Origin: JAHELQ01 sp965603365
GTDB lineage: Bacteria > Acidobacteriota > Aminicenantia > UBA2199
Length of the DNA stretch: 57,393 nucleotides
Direction: 5' to 3'
NCBI GenBank assembly: GCA_965603365.1
Contig: CBFDCR010000032.1
Location: 1 to 57,393 of the forward strand
Position 1 is the first letter of the stretch. Every line of letters starts with the position of its first letter. Shown one piece after another: positions 34,457 through 43,021 of this stretch. Under the pieces are notes generated by a model. The model saw nothing but the letters and a program-made list of their open reading frames with translations. It made no database searches and had not been told where the DNA came from. A program made the position numbers and the translations under genes.

Positions 34457-35056
34457 CTATATCTCCATTCTGCCTTCAAAGGCTTTGGCTATGGTTACGG
34501 AATCCACATAATCCATATCTGCGCCAACCGGAAGCCCCAGGGCAATCCGGGTAATCTTAATTTTATACTTTCTTAATAATTCTGTCAAATAATAGGCGGT
34601 GGCATTCCCCTCGGTGGTGGGGCTGGTGGCCAGAATGGCCTCCTCTACATTCCCTTTCGCCACTCTCTTTTCCAGACCCGATATCTTCAATTCATCGGGA
34701 CCGATACCCTTGATGGGGGACAAATTACCGTGCAGTACGTGATATAATCCGTTATATAAATTAGTGCGCTCGATGGAATAGATGTTAAAAGGCTCCTCAA
34801 CAATACATATCTGGGTACTGTCCCTTTTGGGATCCGAACAGATCTCACAGATTTCCTGAATCGTGATGGTATTGCAGAGGGGACAAAACCTGGTCTTTTC
34901 TGCTGCCTCGACAATGGCCGACGCCAGCGCCAGGGCACCTTGCTTCGTCGATTTTAAAAGATAAAAACTAATTCTCTGGGCAGACTTTCGGCCGATTCCG
35001 GGTATTTTTTTTAACTCTTCGATCAGCCTGGCTACCGGCGGCGTAAAATTGTACAT
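34457..35056 (-). CDS. recR: Recombination protein RecR
   Basis: 199 residues from ATG 35056, the standard length. LIEELKKIPGIGRKSAQRISFYLL is the helix-hairpin-helix; the zinc finger is CPLCNTITIQEICEIC; the Toprim domain holds ICIVEEPFNIYSIE and TSPTTEGNATAYYL. RecR acts with RecO/RecF in gap repair. The start 7 nt after ybaB, at MYNFTPPV, is better than an upstream ATG that would overlap ybaB. Confidence 0.96.
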   Translation of the reverse strand: MYNFTPPVARLIEELKKIPGIGRKSAQRISFYLLKSTKQGALALASAIVEAAEKTRFCPLCNTITIQEICEICSDPKRDSTQICIVEEPFNIYSIERTNLYNGLYHVLHGNLSPIKGIGPDELKISGLEKRVAKGNVEEAILATSPTTEGNATAYYLTELLRKYKIKITRIALGLPVGADMDYVDSVTIAKAFEGRMEI

Positions 35057-35063
35057 AATAAAA

Positions 35064-35375
35064 TTATCCGAAGGGGAAACCACCGGGCATACCCGGAAGG
35101 CCACCCAGGCTGCCCTTCAATTCCTCATCTACCCTGGACTGGGCATCGTTGACGGCCGAGATGACTAAATCTTGCAGCATCTCTATATCATCGGGATCCA
35201 CCACTTCCGGAGAAATGGTCAGAGATAACAGATTCTTGTGACCATTCATCACCGCCTTGACCATTCCGCCGCCGGCATTACCCTCCACCTCTAAATTACC
35301 CATCTTCTCTTCCATTTCCTTGGCCATACTTTGAGCCGCCTTCAACATTTGATTCATATTGGGTATCTTAGGCAT
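35064..35375 (-). CDS. ybaB: YbaB/EbfC-family nucleoid-associated protein
   Basis: 103 residues. MPKIPNMNQMLKAAQSMAKE, then VEGNAGGGMVKAVMNGHKNLLSLTISPEVVD and DLVISAVNDAQSRV are family hallmarks; the C-terminus is Gly/Met/Pro-rich (GGLPGMPGGFPFG). A small dimeric DNA-binding protein. It overlaps the dnaX end by 8 nt and precedes recR, the conserved dnaX-ybaB-recR order. Confidence 0.95.
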   Translation of the reverse strand: MPKIPNMNQMLKAAQSMAKEMEEKMGNLEVEGNAGGGMVKAVMNGHKNLLSLTISPEVVDPDDIEMLQDLVISAVNDAQSRVDEELKGSLGGLPGMPGGFPFG

Positions 35376-36993
35376 TATTTCCTCCTTTTAGTTCCTCTTT
35401 CACATCCTCAATGGTTACGATTTTACCTTTAATGGTATCCATGAGGCTGGTGATTTTTTCATCTTTACCCAATTCCGCAATTTTGGCCTTTTTATCGTCG
35501 TTCTCTTTTACTTCCTTTGCCTGTACTTGCTTGACCTGCACATCGATCTCAAATTTCCAATTGCCTACATTCAACAACTGCTTATTTAAATAATCTCTAT
35601 TCGCCGTAATGACTTTTTCAAGATGTTCCTGGCCCGCCGACAGTTCAATCAACAGGATCTCGCCATTCAAAAAAAAGGAAGCCCCGCTCAAGGCCGCTTT
35701 CAACCGGGGTTCGTGGTTGCCAATGTGTTCCAGCAGCAGGTTTTTTACTTGAACCGCGGAAACATCTCCCTCTATCTCTTTTTCTTTAGTCAATTGAGAG
35801 GAGACCGCCTCCACTTTAGGGGGAGCATCACCTTTAGGGAAATTCACGGGTGGGGGATTGACTTTGCCGGAACCGATCTTTGTTATTACGTCTTCGATGG
35901 CGATCAATGAAGGAAAATAGGAGAGTTTCAAAAAGAAATACTCCAGCATGATTCTGGGATTCTCGGTATACTTCATGGTCATTTCCAGTTCCTTGGCGGC
36001 ATTGAAGTATCTCAATAGTTCTACATCCTTCACATCCTTAATCATCTCCCGCAGTTCCGGTATATTCTCCGGATTTAAATTATGAAGACCCTCCGATTCG
36101 TTTAAGGACTTCAAAATAATCAGATCCCGGAAAAATTTTAAATATTCTCCGAAGAAAAATCGCAAATCCACCCCCCTCTCGGCCAGGGCATTGATCTTCT
36201 CGATGATCTCTTTCCTGTTTTGGTTCAGAATACTGCGGGTGAGATCCATAAAGATCTCCTCTTCGATAATCCCTAAAATATCGATGACGTCACTGTCCTG
36301 AACATTACCGCTGGACAGGGCGATGGATTGGTCCAGTATCTTCTTGGCATCCCGCAGACTGCCGTCCGCAGATCTGGCAATGAGATACAGGGCATAATCG
36401 GAAATTTTTATCTTCTCCTTCTCACTAATTTCCTTCAGCAGGGTCTTGACGATCTCATAGGGTATCCGCTTGAACTCAAAGTGCTGACAACGGGACACAA
36501 TAGTAGCCGGTATCTTGTGAAAGTCGGTGGTGGCCATGACAAAATAGGTATGGGGCGGGGGTTCTTCAACGGTTTTCAACAGGGCATTCCAGGCCGAGGT
36601 GGACAACATGTGAACCTCATCGATCACCACCACCCGGTACCGGTTTTTAATGGGTTTGTATTTAACGGTTTCCCGCAGGGTTCGCACCTCCTCGACCCCG
36701 TTGTTGGAGGCGCCGTCTATTTCAATGTAGTCGGGCGATTTATCCCCGGTGATCTCGGTACAAATCTCACACTCATTGCAGGGTTCTACGGCCGGGCCCT
36801 TCAGGCAGTTGAGGGACTTGGCCAGTATCCGGGCGGCCGAGGTCTTGCCCACCCCTTTCATGCCGGAAAAGATCAGGGCCGGGTAGAGTTTATTCATGCT
36901 GATGGCATTTTGCAGGGTACGGATGACGTGGGGCTGGCCGATCAGTTCCTTAAAGGTCTGGGGCCGGTACTTGCGAGCTAAGGCTAAATACAT
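35368..36993 (-). CDS. dnaX: DNA polymerase III subunits gamma/tau
   Basis: 541 residues. Walker A GMKGVGKTS (residues 44-52), zinc ligands Cys63, Cys72, Cys75 and Cys78, Walker B VVIDEVHML, and sensor motif VMATTDFHKIPATIVSRCQHFEFK identify the clamp-loader ATPase. The C-terminal ~170 residues are variable and contain a tau-like globular segment (VKNLLLEHIG, LSGASFFLNGEILLIEL). No A-rich slippage site for a shorter gamma form is obvious. It lies just after the SRP RNA gene, a classic neighbour. Confidence 0.96.
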   Translation of the reverse strand: MYLALARKYRPQTFKELIGQPHVIRTLQNAISMNKLYPALIFSGMKGVGKTSAARILAKSLNCLKGPAVEPCNECEICTEITGDKSPDYIEIDGASNNGVEEVRTLRETVKYKPIKNRYRVVVIDEVHMLSTSAWNALLKTVEEPPPHTYFVMATTDFHKIPATIVSRCQHFEFKRIPYEIVKTLLKEISEKEKIKISDYALYLIARSADGSLRDAKKILDQSIALSSGNVQDSDVIDILGIIEEEIFMDLTRSILNQNRKEIIEKINALAERGVDLRFFFGEYLKFFRDLIILKSLNESEGLHNLNPENIPELREMIKDVKDVELLRYFNAAKELEMTMKYTENPRIMLEYFFLKLSYFPSLIAIEDVITKIGSGKVNPPPVNFPKGDAPPKVEAVSSQLTKEKEIEGDVSAVQVKNLLLEHIGNHEPRLKAALSGASFFLNGEILLIELSAGQEHLEKVITANRDYLNKQLLNVGNWKFEIDVQVKQVQAKEVKENDDKKAKIAELGKDEKITSLMDTIKGKIVTIEDVKEELKGGNNA

Positions 36994-37067
36994 TTTTCGT
37001 AATTCGTCATACGCAAACTGTTTGCATTTTGCAATGGCTGTTTTGCAATTTGCAATGTATATGAAAA

Positions 37068-37166
37068 GGCCCAGGACATCCCGAACACATACGGATCACT
37101 GCTTAGTGCTGCTACCTCTCGGTCCTGACACAGTTCACAGGCCCGCATTGTCAGGCTCCTGGACCC
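37068..37166 (-). ncRNA. ffs: Signal recognition particle RNA (small bacterial 4.5S type)
   Basis: On the minus strand, GGGTCCAGGA near the 5' end pairs with TCCTGGGCC near the 3' end, closing a ~99-nt hairpin. The conserved apical region reads GTCAGGACC-GAGA-GGTAGCAGCAC: a GNRA (GAGA) tetraloop and the asymmetric loop that binds Ffh. There is no Alu domain. The 3' end runs into CTTTTC, a short terminator-like T-run. Position between tRNA-Ser and dnaX matches many genomes. Ends are estimated from pairing. Confidence 0.88.
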
Positions 37167-37217
37167 TATATATTCCTTTTTATTTTTTATCGTCATATAT
37201 TCTACTTACACACCAAA

Positions 37218-37304
<87 letters not shown>

Positions 37305-37317
37305 AGGTGTAAAACCT

Positions 37318-37346
37318 ATTTTATACTTAAATCCAATTAATTTCAA
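37318..37346 (-). promoter_or_regulatory. Candidate promoter for tRNA-Ser / SRP RNA / dnaX
   Basis: TTGAAA (37341-37346) and TAAAAT (37318-37323) are 17 nt apart on the minus strand, placing the transcription start about 7 nt before the mature tRNA-Ser end. The rest of 37347-37608 shows no gene I can support. Confidence 0.55.
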
Positions 37347-37608
37347 GCACCAAACCCCAAAATCTTTCATCCCCCCCAATTTTGTCTCTTTCTCCCCAGA
37401 GCCCGGAGTAACTTTTCGTAGCCGCCGGGTTCCGAGAACCGTTCGTATTCGAACCACGAACCAGACGAACCATGCACGGGGGAGCACGGCCTGCGAATGA
37501 AAGGTTGGGCCGCGTCAATGAGCATTAACAACTCTCGCTGGAGGTTCTACGCCCCTCGGCGGCGATATTTGAGAGATTTGGGGACGGGCGAAAATTTTGG
37601 ATGGTTGA

Positions 37609-37637
37609 TTGACAGAAAATGTGAACTCTGTTATAAA
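37609..37637 (+). promoter_or_regulatory. Strong candidate sigma70 promoter for the SGNH hydrolase gene
   Basis: TTGACA (37609-37614) matches consensus fully and TATAAA (37632-37637) matches at five of six positions, with 17-nt spacing. The predicted leader is about 60 nt. Confidence 0.65.
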
Positions 37638-37702
37638 GGTTTTGATATTGGCCAATGATAGGAGATGAGGTGCGGCAGGAAAAGGCATTAAGGTAAAATT
37701 GA

Positions 37703-38746
37703 ATGGAGAAGATAAAAAAGATCTTTAAGATGTCGTTTAAAATATTGATCGCCGTCATGGTGACGATTTTGCTGGCGGAAATCGTGTTTAGAATCTACAA
37801 CGAGATTCGACCGTCGATGATCTTTTATGACGATTCCTACAACCGGTTCAGGGGTAAACCCTTTGGCCCGGATTATAAATTTAGATTAAATTCCCGGGGC
37901 TTCAAAGATGTGGAATACGCCATAAAGAGAGACCCGGAGATATACCGGATAGTGGGGATCGGCGATTCATTTACCTTTGGGGTGGTGCCCTACCGCTACA
38001 ACTATCTTACCCTATTGGAGAAAAAATTAAACCAGAAGACCAGGCAATTTGAGGTGATCAACATGGGTATTCCCGGTACTTGCCCCCATGATTACCTCTC
38101 TATTCTCCTCAGAGAGGGGCTGGCCTTAAAACCCGATATGGTGATTCTGAGCTTTTTCATGGGCAACGATTTTATCGATAAACCCTGCCCACGGCCCTGG
38201 TATTCCTGCTCGTATGTGGCGACATTTGTAAAATACCTGTTCACCCTCTCAAAGATCCGGGATGGACAGTTATTTCACAAAAGGCCGGTCTACCAGGACT
38301 ACAAACCCACCCTCGATGACAAAACATTCTTAAAAATAGAGACGGATCGCAGTATAATCTTTCGAGCTGATTGGCGCGAAAATTTTCGCCAGACATTGGC
38401 CGATACATTTGAGAGTATAGAAAAAATGAAAAAGATCTGCGACCAAAGGGAAATCCAATTACTCCTGGTGATGATCCCCGATGAAGTCCAGATCAACGCT
38501 CACCTGCAATTAAGGGTCAAGGAAAATGTGAAGGAAGGGGAATTTGACTTCACCTTTCCCAACCGCTGCCTCGGGCAGGAATTGGCGGCCCATCACATCG
38601 ACCACATCGACCTGCTGGATATCTTTAAAAAGGTTTCCGCCACCCAGAGACTCTACAAACCCCACGACTCCCACTGGAATATCGCCGGCAACAGACTGGC
38701 CGCCAACATTATATATAGATATATCAACCGAAAAGTTCCCCTTTGA
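37703..38746 (+). CDS. Membrane-anchored SGNH/GDSL-family hydrolase
   Basis: 347 residues. An N-terminal TM helix (ILIAVMVTILLAEIVF) anchors the protein. GIGDSFTFG places the nucleophile Ser at residue 89; SFFMGNDF supplies the oxyanion Asn; PHDSHWN near residue 322 gives the Asp-x-His pair. The family removes or moves acyl groups; members of this form are often exopolysaccharide or envelope esterases. The ATG at 37703 is preceded by AAGGT. It has its own promoter and lies 75 nt before hflK. Confidence 0.82.
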   Translation: MEKIKKIFKMSFKILIAVMVTILLAEIVFRIYNEIRPSMIFYDDSYNRFRGKPFGPDYKFRLNSRGFKDVEYAIKRDPEIYRIVGIGDSFTFGVVPYRYNYLTLLEKKLNQKTRQFEVINMGIPGTCPHDYLSILLREGLALKPDMVILSFFMGNDFIDKPCPRPWYSCSYVATFVKYLFTLSKIRDGQLFHKRPVYQDYKPTLDDKTFLKIETDRSIIFRADWRENFRQTLADTFESIEKMKKICDQREIQLLLVMIPDEVQINAHLQLRVKENVKEGEFDFTFPNRCLGQELAAHHIDHIDLLDIFKKVSATQRLYKPHDSHWNIAGNRLAANIIYRYINRKVPL

Positions 38747-38821
38747 CTTGTATTTTACTGCCGTTTGTGTCATATTTATATTGTTAAAAAATAAATAGAG
38801 AAAAGAAGATAAGGAGGTAAC

Positions 38822-39802
38822 ATGGCAGACAATGTCATTGACCTGGAACAATTTCAGAAAAAGTTTACCCCCAAACGAATCGGCCTGATCATTCTGGGCC
38901 TATTTATCATCATCGCCGCCTTTTCCAGTGTCTATATGGTGGATCAGAAAGAGGAGGCGGTGGTACTGCTGTTGGGGCAATACAACCGCATCACCGGGCC
39001 GGGACTGCAATTTAAACTGCCCTTCGGCATCGAGAAAAACTTCAATGTCCCCACCCAGCGGGTACTGAAAGAAGAATTCGGCTACCGGACCGAGCGTCCC
39101 GGGGTCACCACCGTCTATTCCGCCAGGGAGTACCCGGAGGAGTCCCTGATGCTCACCGGGGATCTCAATATTGTAGATGTGCAGTGGGTCATCCAGTACC
39201 GGATCGGGAATCCCCGCTTCTGGCTCTTCAACGTGGAAAACCAGCAGAAGACCATTCGCGACATCTCCCAATCGGTCGTCAATCTGCTGGTGGGCGACCG
39301 TACCATCTTCGACGTCATCGGCAACGAAAGAACTAGCATCGAACAAAAGGGACAGGACATGATGAACGACTTGTTCGATCAGTACAAACTGGGGGTACGG
39401 GTCACCACCGTGAAGCTCCAGGATATCGTGCCGCCGGCCGGGTCGGTGCAGGATGCCTTCGAGGATGTCAACAAGGCCATCCAGGACCGCAGCCGTTTAA
39501 TTAACGAAGGCAAGGAGGCTTACAACAATGCCATCCCCCGGGCCCGTGGCGAGGCGCAGAAAGTTATCCAGGAGGCCGAGGGCTACGCCGCCGAGAAGGT
39601 CAACCAGGCCAAGGGCGACATCGCCCGCTTCCTGGCGGTCTACACTGAGTACCGGAAGAATCCCCAGATTACCCGCACCCGGTTGTACTACGAAATGTTC
39701 GAAGACATTTTGCAAAATATCGAAGGAACCGACCTCATCGATAAGAAACTGAGCAACTTTATCCCCTTCAAATCACTGCAAGACAAAAAGGGAGGTGAAT
39801 AA
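38822..39802 (+). CDS. hflK: HflK, FtsH protease regulator (SPFH/prohibitin family)
   Basis: 326 residues. A TM helix (IGLIILGLFIIIAAFSSVYMV) precedes an SPFH domain beginning DQKEEAVVLLLGQYNRITGPGLQFKLPF. The motif YRKNPQITRTRLYYE and preceding Ala/Glu-rich helix (ARGEAQKVIQEAEGYA) are typical of HflK. HflK and HflC form a cage around FtsH in the inner membrane and restrain its proteolysis. AAGGAGG lies 4 nt before the ATG. It overlaps hflC by 1 nt. Confidence 0.93.
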   Translation: MADNVIDLEQFQKKFTPKRIGLIILGLFIIIAAFSSVYMVDQKEEAVVLLLGQYNRITGPGLQFKLPFGIEKNFNVPTQRVLKEEFGYRTERPGVTTVYSAREYPEESLMLTGDLNIVDVQWVIQYRIGNPRFWLFNVENQQKTIRDISQSVVNLLVGDRTIFDVIGNERTSIEQKGQDMMNDLFDQYKLGVRVTTVKLQDIVPPAGSVQDAFEDVNKAIQDRSRLINEGKEAYNNAIPRARGEAQKVIQEAEGYAAEKVNQAKGDIARFLAVYTEYRKNPQITRTRLYYEMFEDILQNIEGTDLIDKKLSNFIPFKSLQDKKGGE

Positions 39803-40803
39803 TGAAAGGCGCCAGAATCACTTTTGTCATCGTCCTTGTGCTGCTCATCCTCTTTCTCCTGATGGGCCCTTACTACATCGTTAAAGAGGGGGAGCAGGCG
39901 GTGGTCACCCGCTTCGGTAAGATCGTCAAGACCGAAACCGAGGCAGGCTTAAAACTCAAGATGCCCATCGTGGACAACGTGGTCAAGTACCCCAAGAAAA
40001 TTCTATCCTGGGACGGCGATGCCCAGCGGCTGCCCACGGCGGAGAATCAATTTATCTGGGTGGATGCCACCGCCCGCTGGCGGATTACGGATATCCAACT
40101 GTTTTACGAGTCGGTGGGCAGCATTGCCCAGGCCCACTCCCGGCTGGACGATGTCATCGATTCCAGTGTACGCAAGATCGTTGCCCGCAACTCCCTGCGG
40201 GAGGCGGTACGCAACTCCAATGTCATCAACGAAATCGAACGTAAAGATGTGTTTCGCACCCAGAGCCAGGTGGAGGGCGAAGAGGGCGAATCCCAGGATA
40301 TCTCCCTGATCTCCTCCACCTTCACCGTTGCCAAATACGAGGAGATTAAAATAGGCCGTAAGATGCTATCGGAAGAGATGCTCACCGAGGCCCGGCAAAA
40401 CACCCCCAAGTACGGCATCGAACTGATCGACATCATCGTCCGCCAGATCAAATACTCCGAAGACCTCACCCAGAGTGTGTACAACCGCATGATCAAGGAG
40501 AGGAGCCAGATCGCCCAGGCCTTCCGTTCCGACGGTGAAGGGAAAAAGGCCCGCTGGCTGGGGCAGATGGAGAAGGAACTGCGCACCATCCGCTCCGATG
40601 CCGAACGGCAGGCCAAAGAGTTTAAGGCCAAGGCCGACGGCGAAGCACTGGAAATCCGCAACCGCTCCTACAGTTTAAACCCGGAATTTGCCGACTTCTG
40701 GATGGCATTGGTGGAGTACCAGAAGCTGCTGCCCCAGATGAGAAAAATCCTGACCACCGACTTCGAATTCTTCAAGTTCCTGTACAACAAAATGGGCAGG
40801 TAA
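39802..40803 (+). CDS. hflC: HflC, FtsH protease regulator (SPFH/prohibitin family)
   Basis: 333 residues, partner of HflK. One TM helix (FVIVLVLLILFLLMGPYYIV) precedes YYIVKEGEQAVVTRFGKIVKTETEAGLKLKMP. The helical region EGKKARWLGQMEKELRTI and C-terminal LNPEFADFWMALVEYQKLLP match HflC. Its start (TAATG) overlaps the hflK stop, preceded by GGAGG. It is convergent with the next gene, only 9 nt separating the two stops. Confidence 0.93.
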   Translation: MKGARITFVIVLVLLILFLLMGPYYIVKEGEQAVVTRFGKIVKTETEAGLKLKMPIVDNVVKYPKKILSWDGDAQRLPTAENQFIWVDATARWRITDIQLFYESVGSIAQAHSRLDDVIDSSVRKIVARNSLREAVRNSNVINEIERKDVFRTQSQVEGEEGESQDISLISSTFTVAKYEEIKIGRKMLSEEMLTEARQNTPKYGIELIDIIVRQIKYSEDLTQSVYNRMIKERSQIAQAFRSDGEGKKARWLGQMEKELRTIRSDAERQAKEFKAKADGEALEIRNRSYSLNPEFADFWMALVEYQKLLPQMRKILTTDFEFFKFLYNKMGR

Positions 40804-40812
40804 AGGCTGCCT

Positions 40813-41760
40813 TCAGCTCAGGCTCCGGAGTATATTAACCGACAGGGTAATGAGCTGTTGGATCGCCTTTTTAGGGGTGTAGTAGCCTTTGGCGGTATCG
40901 GTATCCTGGCGAATCACCACGATATCGATACCGTCCTTCTGCTGCTTAAACTGCATGAGGAGTGAGTGCCGCAGCGCGGCAGCCTTATGGGAGCCGTCGA
41001 TTGCCGCAAATTTTTGTCTTAAACCGAATTCCCGGCGGGCCACCACCACCCCGTAAAAATAGGGGTACTTCTTATTCTGAACGGAGTTAAGGGAGAGGGA
41101 ATATTGGAGACCCAGCAGACCCGGCGGCGGCTTCCCCTTCACATTCACCATCAGCTTGGCATCCAGCGGCACATATTGATCCTGCTTCTCTTCCACGTAA
41201 AACTGCGGCTCCACCACCAGACCGCCGGGCCAGTTCTTGTTCACCAGGGCATCGGCAAAGAGCAGCCATTCCAGTTTCATCTTGAGTCCCGGTGGATTCC
41301 AGATGGTGCGGTTGCCGGAGCTGAACACCACGAAGCCGATCAAGAAGAGATCGACGGCCAGGAAAATGATCTCCCGGGACAAATCCCGATAAAATTCCTC
41401 CAGCAGGGGAATCAGGATGAAAGACAGCACCACGATGACCACCACATAGACAATCCCCGAGGCACTGGTATTGACAAAGCGGGCGGTCTTTTTGATCTTC
41501 CGGTAAGCCTCGATAAACTCCGCCCGGCTGGTGGGCTTCCACTCCCGCTGCCGGGAATAAAACTCCTTCTTCACATCCACCTTCCTGACCCAGTTAAACA
41601 GTACGAACAGGAGCATCAGGAAAAAACCCAGGCCAATGGCCCCGGTCTCCCCCAGCCACTGCAGGTAAAAGGCTAAGGATACCAGGAAAAAGCTCACCAC
41701 AATTCTCAGTAACAGGGGAATCTTATTCCCAAAAATAAAATCTTTAACTTGCGATTTCAT
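40813..41760 (-). CDS. Four-TM membrane protein in the CHSA-tail / radical SAM operon
   Basis: About 315 residues; I do not recognise the family. Four hydrophobic helices lie in the first half: LLRIVVSFFLVSLAFYLQWL, GLGFFLMLLFVLFNWV, IVYVVVIVVLSFILIPLL and IIFLAVDLFLIGFVVFSS. A soluble C-terminal region of ~170 residues follows, with mixed strand/helix character (PQFYVEEKQDQYVPLDAKLMVNV, YPYFYGVVVARR). ATG 41760 is supported by GAGG 5 nt upstream and overlaps the radical SAM stop by 17 nt. Tight overlap implies a role alongside the two upstream genes, perhaps as export, anchoring or accessory component. No enzyme motif or Cys-rich segment is visible. Confidence 0.7.
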   Translation of the reverse strand: MKSQVKDFIFGNKIPLLLRIVVSFFLVSLAFYLQWLGETGAIGLGFFLMLLFVLFNWVRKVDVKKEFYSRQREWKPTSRAEFIEAYRKIKKTARFVNTSASGIVYVVVIVVLSFILIPLLEEFYRDLSREIIFLAVDLFLIGFVVFSSGNRTIWNPPGLKMKLEWLLFADALVNKNWPGGLVVEPQFYVEEKQDQYVPLDAKLMVNVKGKPPPGLLGLQYSLSLNSVQNKKYPYFYGVVVARREFGLRQKFAAIDGSHKAAALRHSLLMQFKQQKDGIDIVVIRQDTDTAKGYYTPKKAIQQLITLSVNILRSLS

Positions 41761-43021
41761 GACAACCTCGTGCTTGCCAGTACAGGGGACAGGCCCCGGC
41801 ACAGATCTCTCTCTTTTCACAGCCCCGGCAGGTCTCCGGCAGGTAGTGCATCCGGCGGAAGTAGAGGGCCTGGGGGGAAAACCACAGGGATTTGAAATCC
41901 CGCTTCAGCCAGTTGCCCAGGGTTTGGGGATAGCTGGAACAGGGCCGCACCTCGCCGCCGGGGTCGACACTTAAGAGGCCGTGACAGGCGGCACAGGAAG
42001 ATACCCCCATTCCCTTCGCCATGGGATTAAACACACAATAGGGCAGCGGCGAGTACCAGACAAACTCCACCCCCTCTGCCTCGGCCGCCGCCTTCAACTC
42101 CCGGATCACCGGGCCGATCTCCCGGTAGTCCAACCATAGGGCCGCATTCTCCCCGGCCCGGCCCACCGGGATGATCAGGTTGGCGGAAAATTTCTTCACC
42201 CCGATGTCTTTTAAAAAGGCGGGATAGTGCTTCATACAGCGGTAATTTTCCCGGTTGACGGTGGTATTGGTGTGGACATAGATACCCGCCTCCAGCAGGT
42301 TTTGAATCCCCTGGACGGTGCGGTTGAAGGAGTCGGCACCGGTCAAGCGGTTGTGCAGCTCCGGCGACGGCGCCTCCAGGCTGATCTGGGCACTGCCCAA
42401 TCCCGCCTGTTTCAACGTCGCTACCCTCGCCTTCGACAACAAGATACCGTTGGAGATCAGGTTTACCTTGAGGCCGATCTCCCGGGCATAGGCAGTCAGC
42501 GCCTCGATGTCTCTTCTTAACAGCGGTTCCCCGCCGGTAAAGCTGACAAAGGGGACTTTGGCCTCGTTTTTGATCTTATGGATAATCTTTTTGGCCCGGC
42601 GGGTACTCAGCTCCCGGCCGATATCGCCCGTCAGGTAACAGAACCGGCAGCGTAGATTGCAGCGGTAGGTAAGAGCAAACTCCGACAGCACCGGGTAGGT
42701 GTAAAATTCCTTCTTAAACTCCAGGAACTCCAGCCCCGGCGTGGCGGCATCGATTTCACCCTTGATGAGGCGGTGAATGCCCGTTAACAGATCCTCGATA
42801 TCCGCATAGGCCGTTTCTGACCGGGGCACCGCCTCCAGTATCCGGGCTGCCGCCCCCCCCTTTTGCAGGAAATCCAGCACCCTGAAGGCAGTCGGATTTA
42901 ACGAATAGACCTGGTTGGGGGGCAGGATCAAGGAATGATCTTCCTCCCGGATGAAGATACGCTCCCTTAACCCGCTAAACAGCCGGTCCAACTGCTTTGA
43001 ATCGGAGACAGTCTGCTTCAA
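41744..43021 (-). CDS. Radical SAM/SPASM enzyme with RRE-like N-terminal domain
   Basis: About 425 residues. The N-terminal ~85 residues (YSLNPTAFRVLDFLQ...IEDLLTGIHRLI) resemble a PqqD-like RiPP recognition element. The radical SAM core starts EFALTYRCNLRCRFCYLTG, with the C-x3-C-x2-C cluster, and SFTGGEPLLR binds SAM. A SPASM region carries Cys in SSCAACHGLL, VRPCSS and CRGCEKREICAGACP for auxiliary clusters. Such enzymes build thioether or carbon-carbon links in ribosomal peptides. The start is uncertain: TTG at 43021 (overlapping the upstream TGA, GGGGG 6 nt before) is preferred; TTG at 43042 is possible. No ATG fits. The obvious substrate is the Cys-His-Ser-Ala tail encoded immediately upstream. 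Confidence 0.85.
   Translation of the reverse strand: MKQTVSDSKQLDRLFSGLRERIFIREEDHSLILPPNQVYSLNPTAFRVLDFLQKGGAAARILEAVPRSETAYADIEDLLTGIHRLIKGEIDAATPGLEFLEFKKEFYTYPVLSEFALTYRCNLRCRFCYLTGDIGRELSTRRAKKIIHKIKNEAKVPFVSFTGGEPLLRRDIEALTAYAREIGLKVNLISNGILLSKARVATLKQAGLGSAQISLEAPSPELHNRLTGADSFNRTVQGIQNLLEAGIYVHTNTTVNRENYRCMKHYPAFLKDIGVKKFSANLIIPVGRAGENAALWLDYREIGPVIRELKAAAEAEGVEFVWYSPLPYCVFNPMAKGMGVSSCAACHGLLSVDPGGEVRPCSSYPQTLGNWLKRDFKSLWFSPQALYFRRMHYLPETCRGCEKREICAGACPLYWQARGCHEIAS

Noticed and set aside
34443..34479. Longer PorC start at a TTG inside recR
   Set aside because: The added residues are unlike gamma subunits and the TTG has no ribosome site; ATG 34443 starts the conserved domain.
41760..41820. 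Longer start of the four-TM protein at 41820
   Set aside because: The additional 20 residues are read across radical SAM coding sequence, whereas ATG 41760 has GAGG at the right distance.
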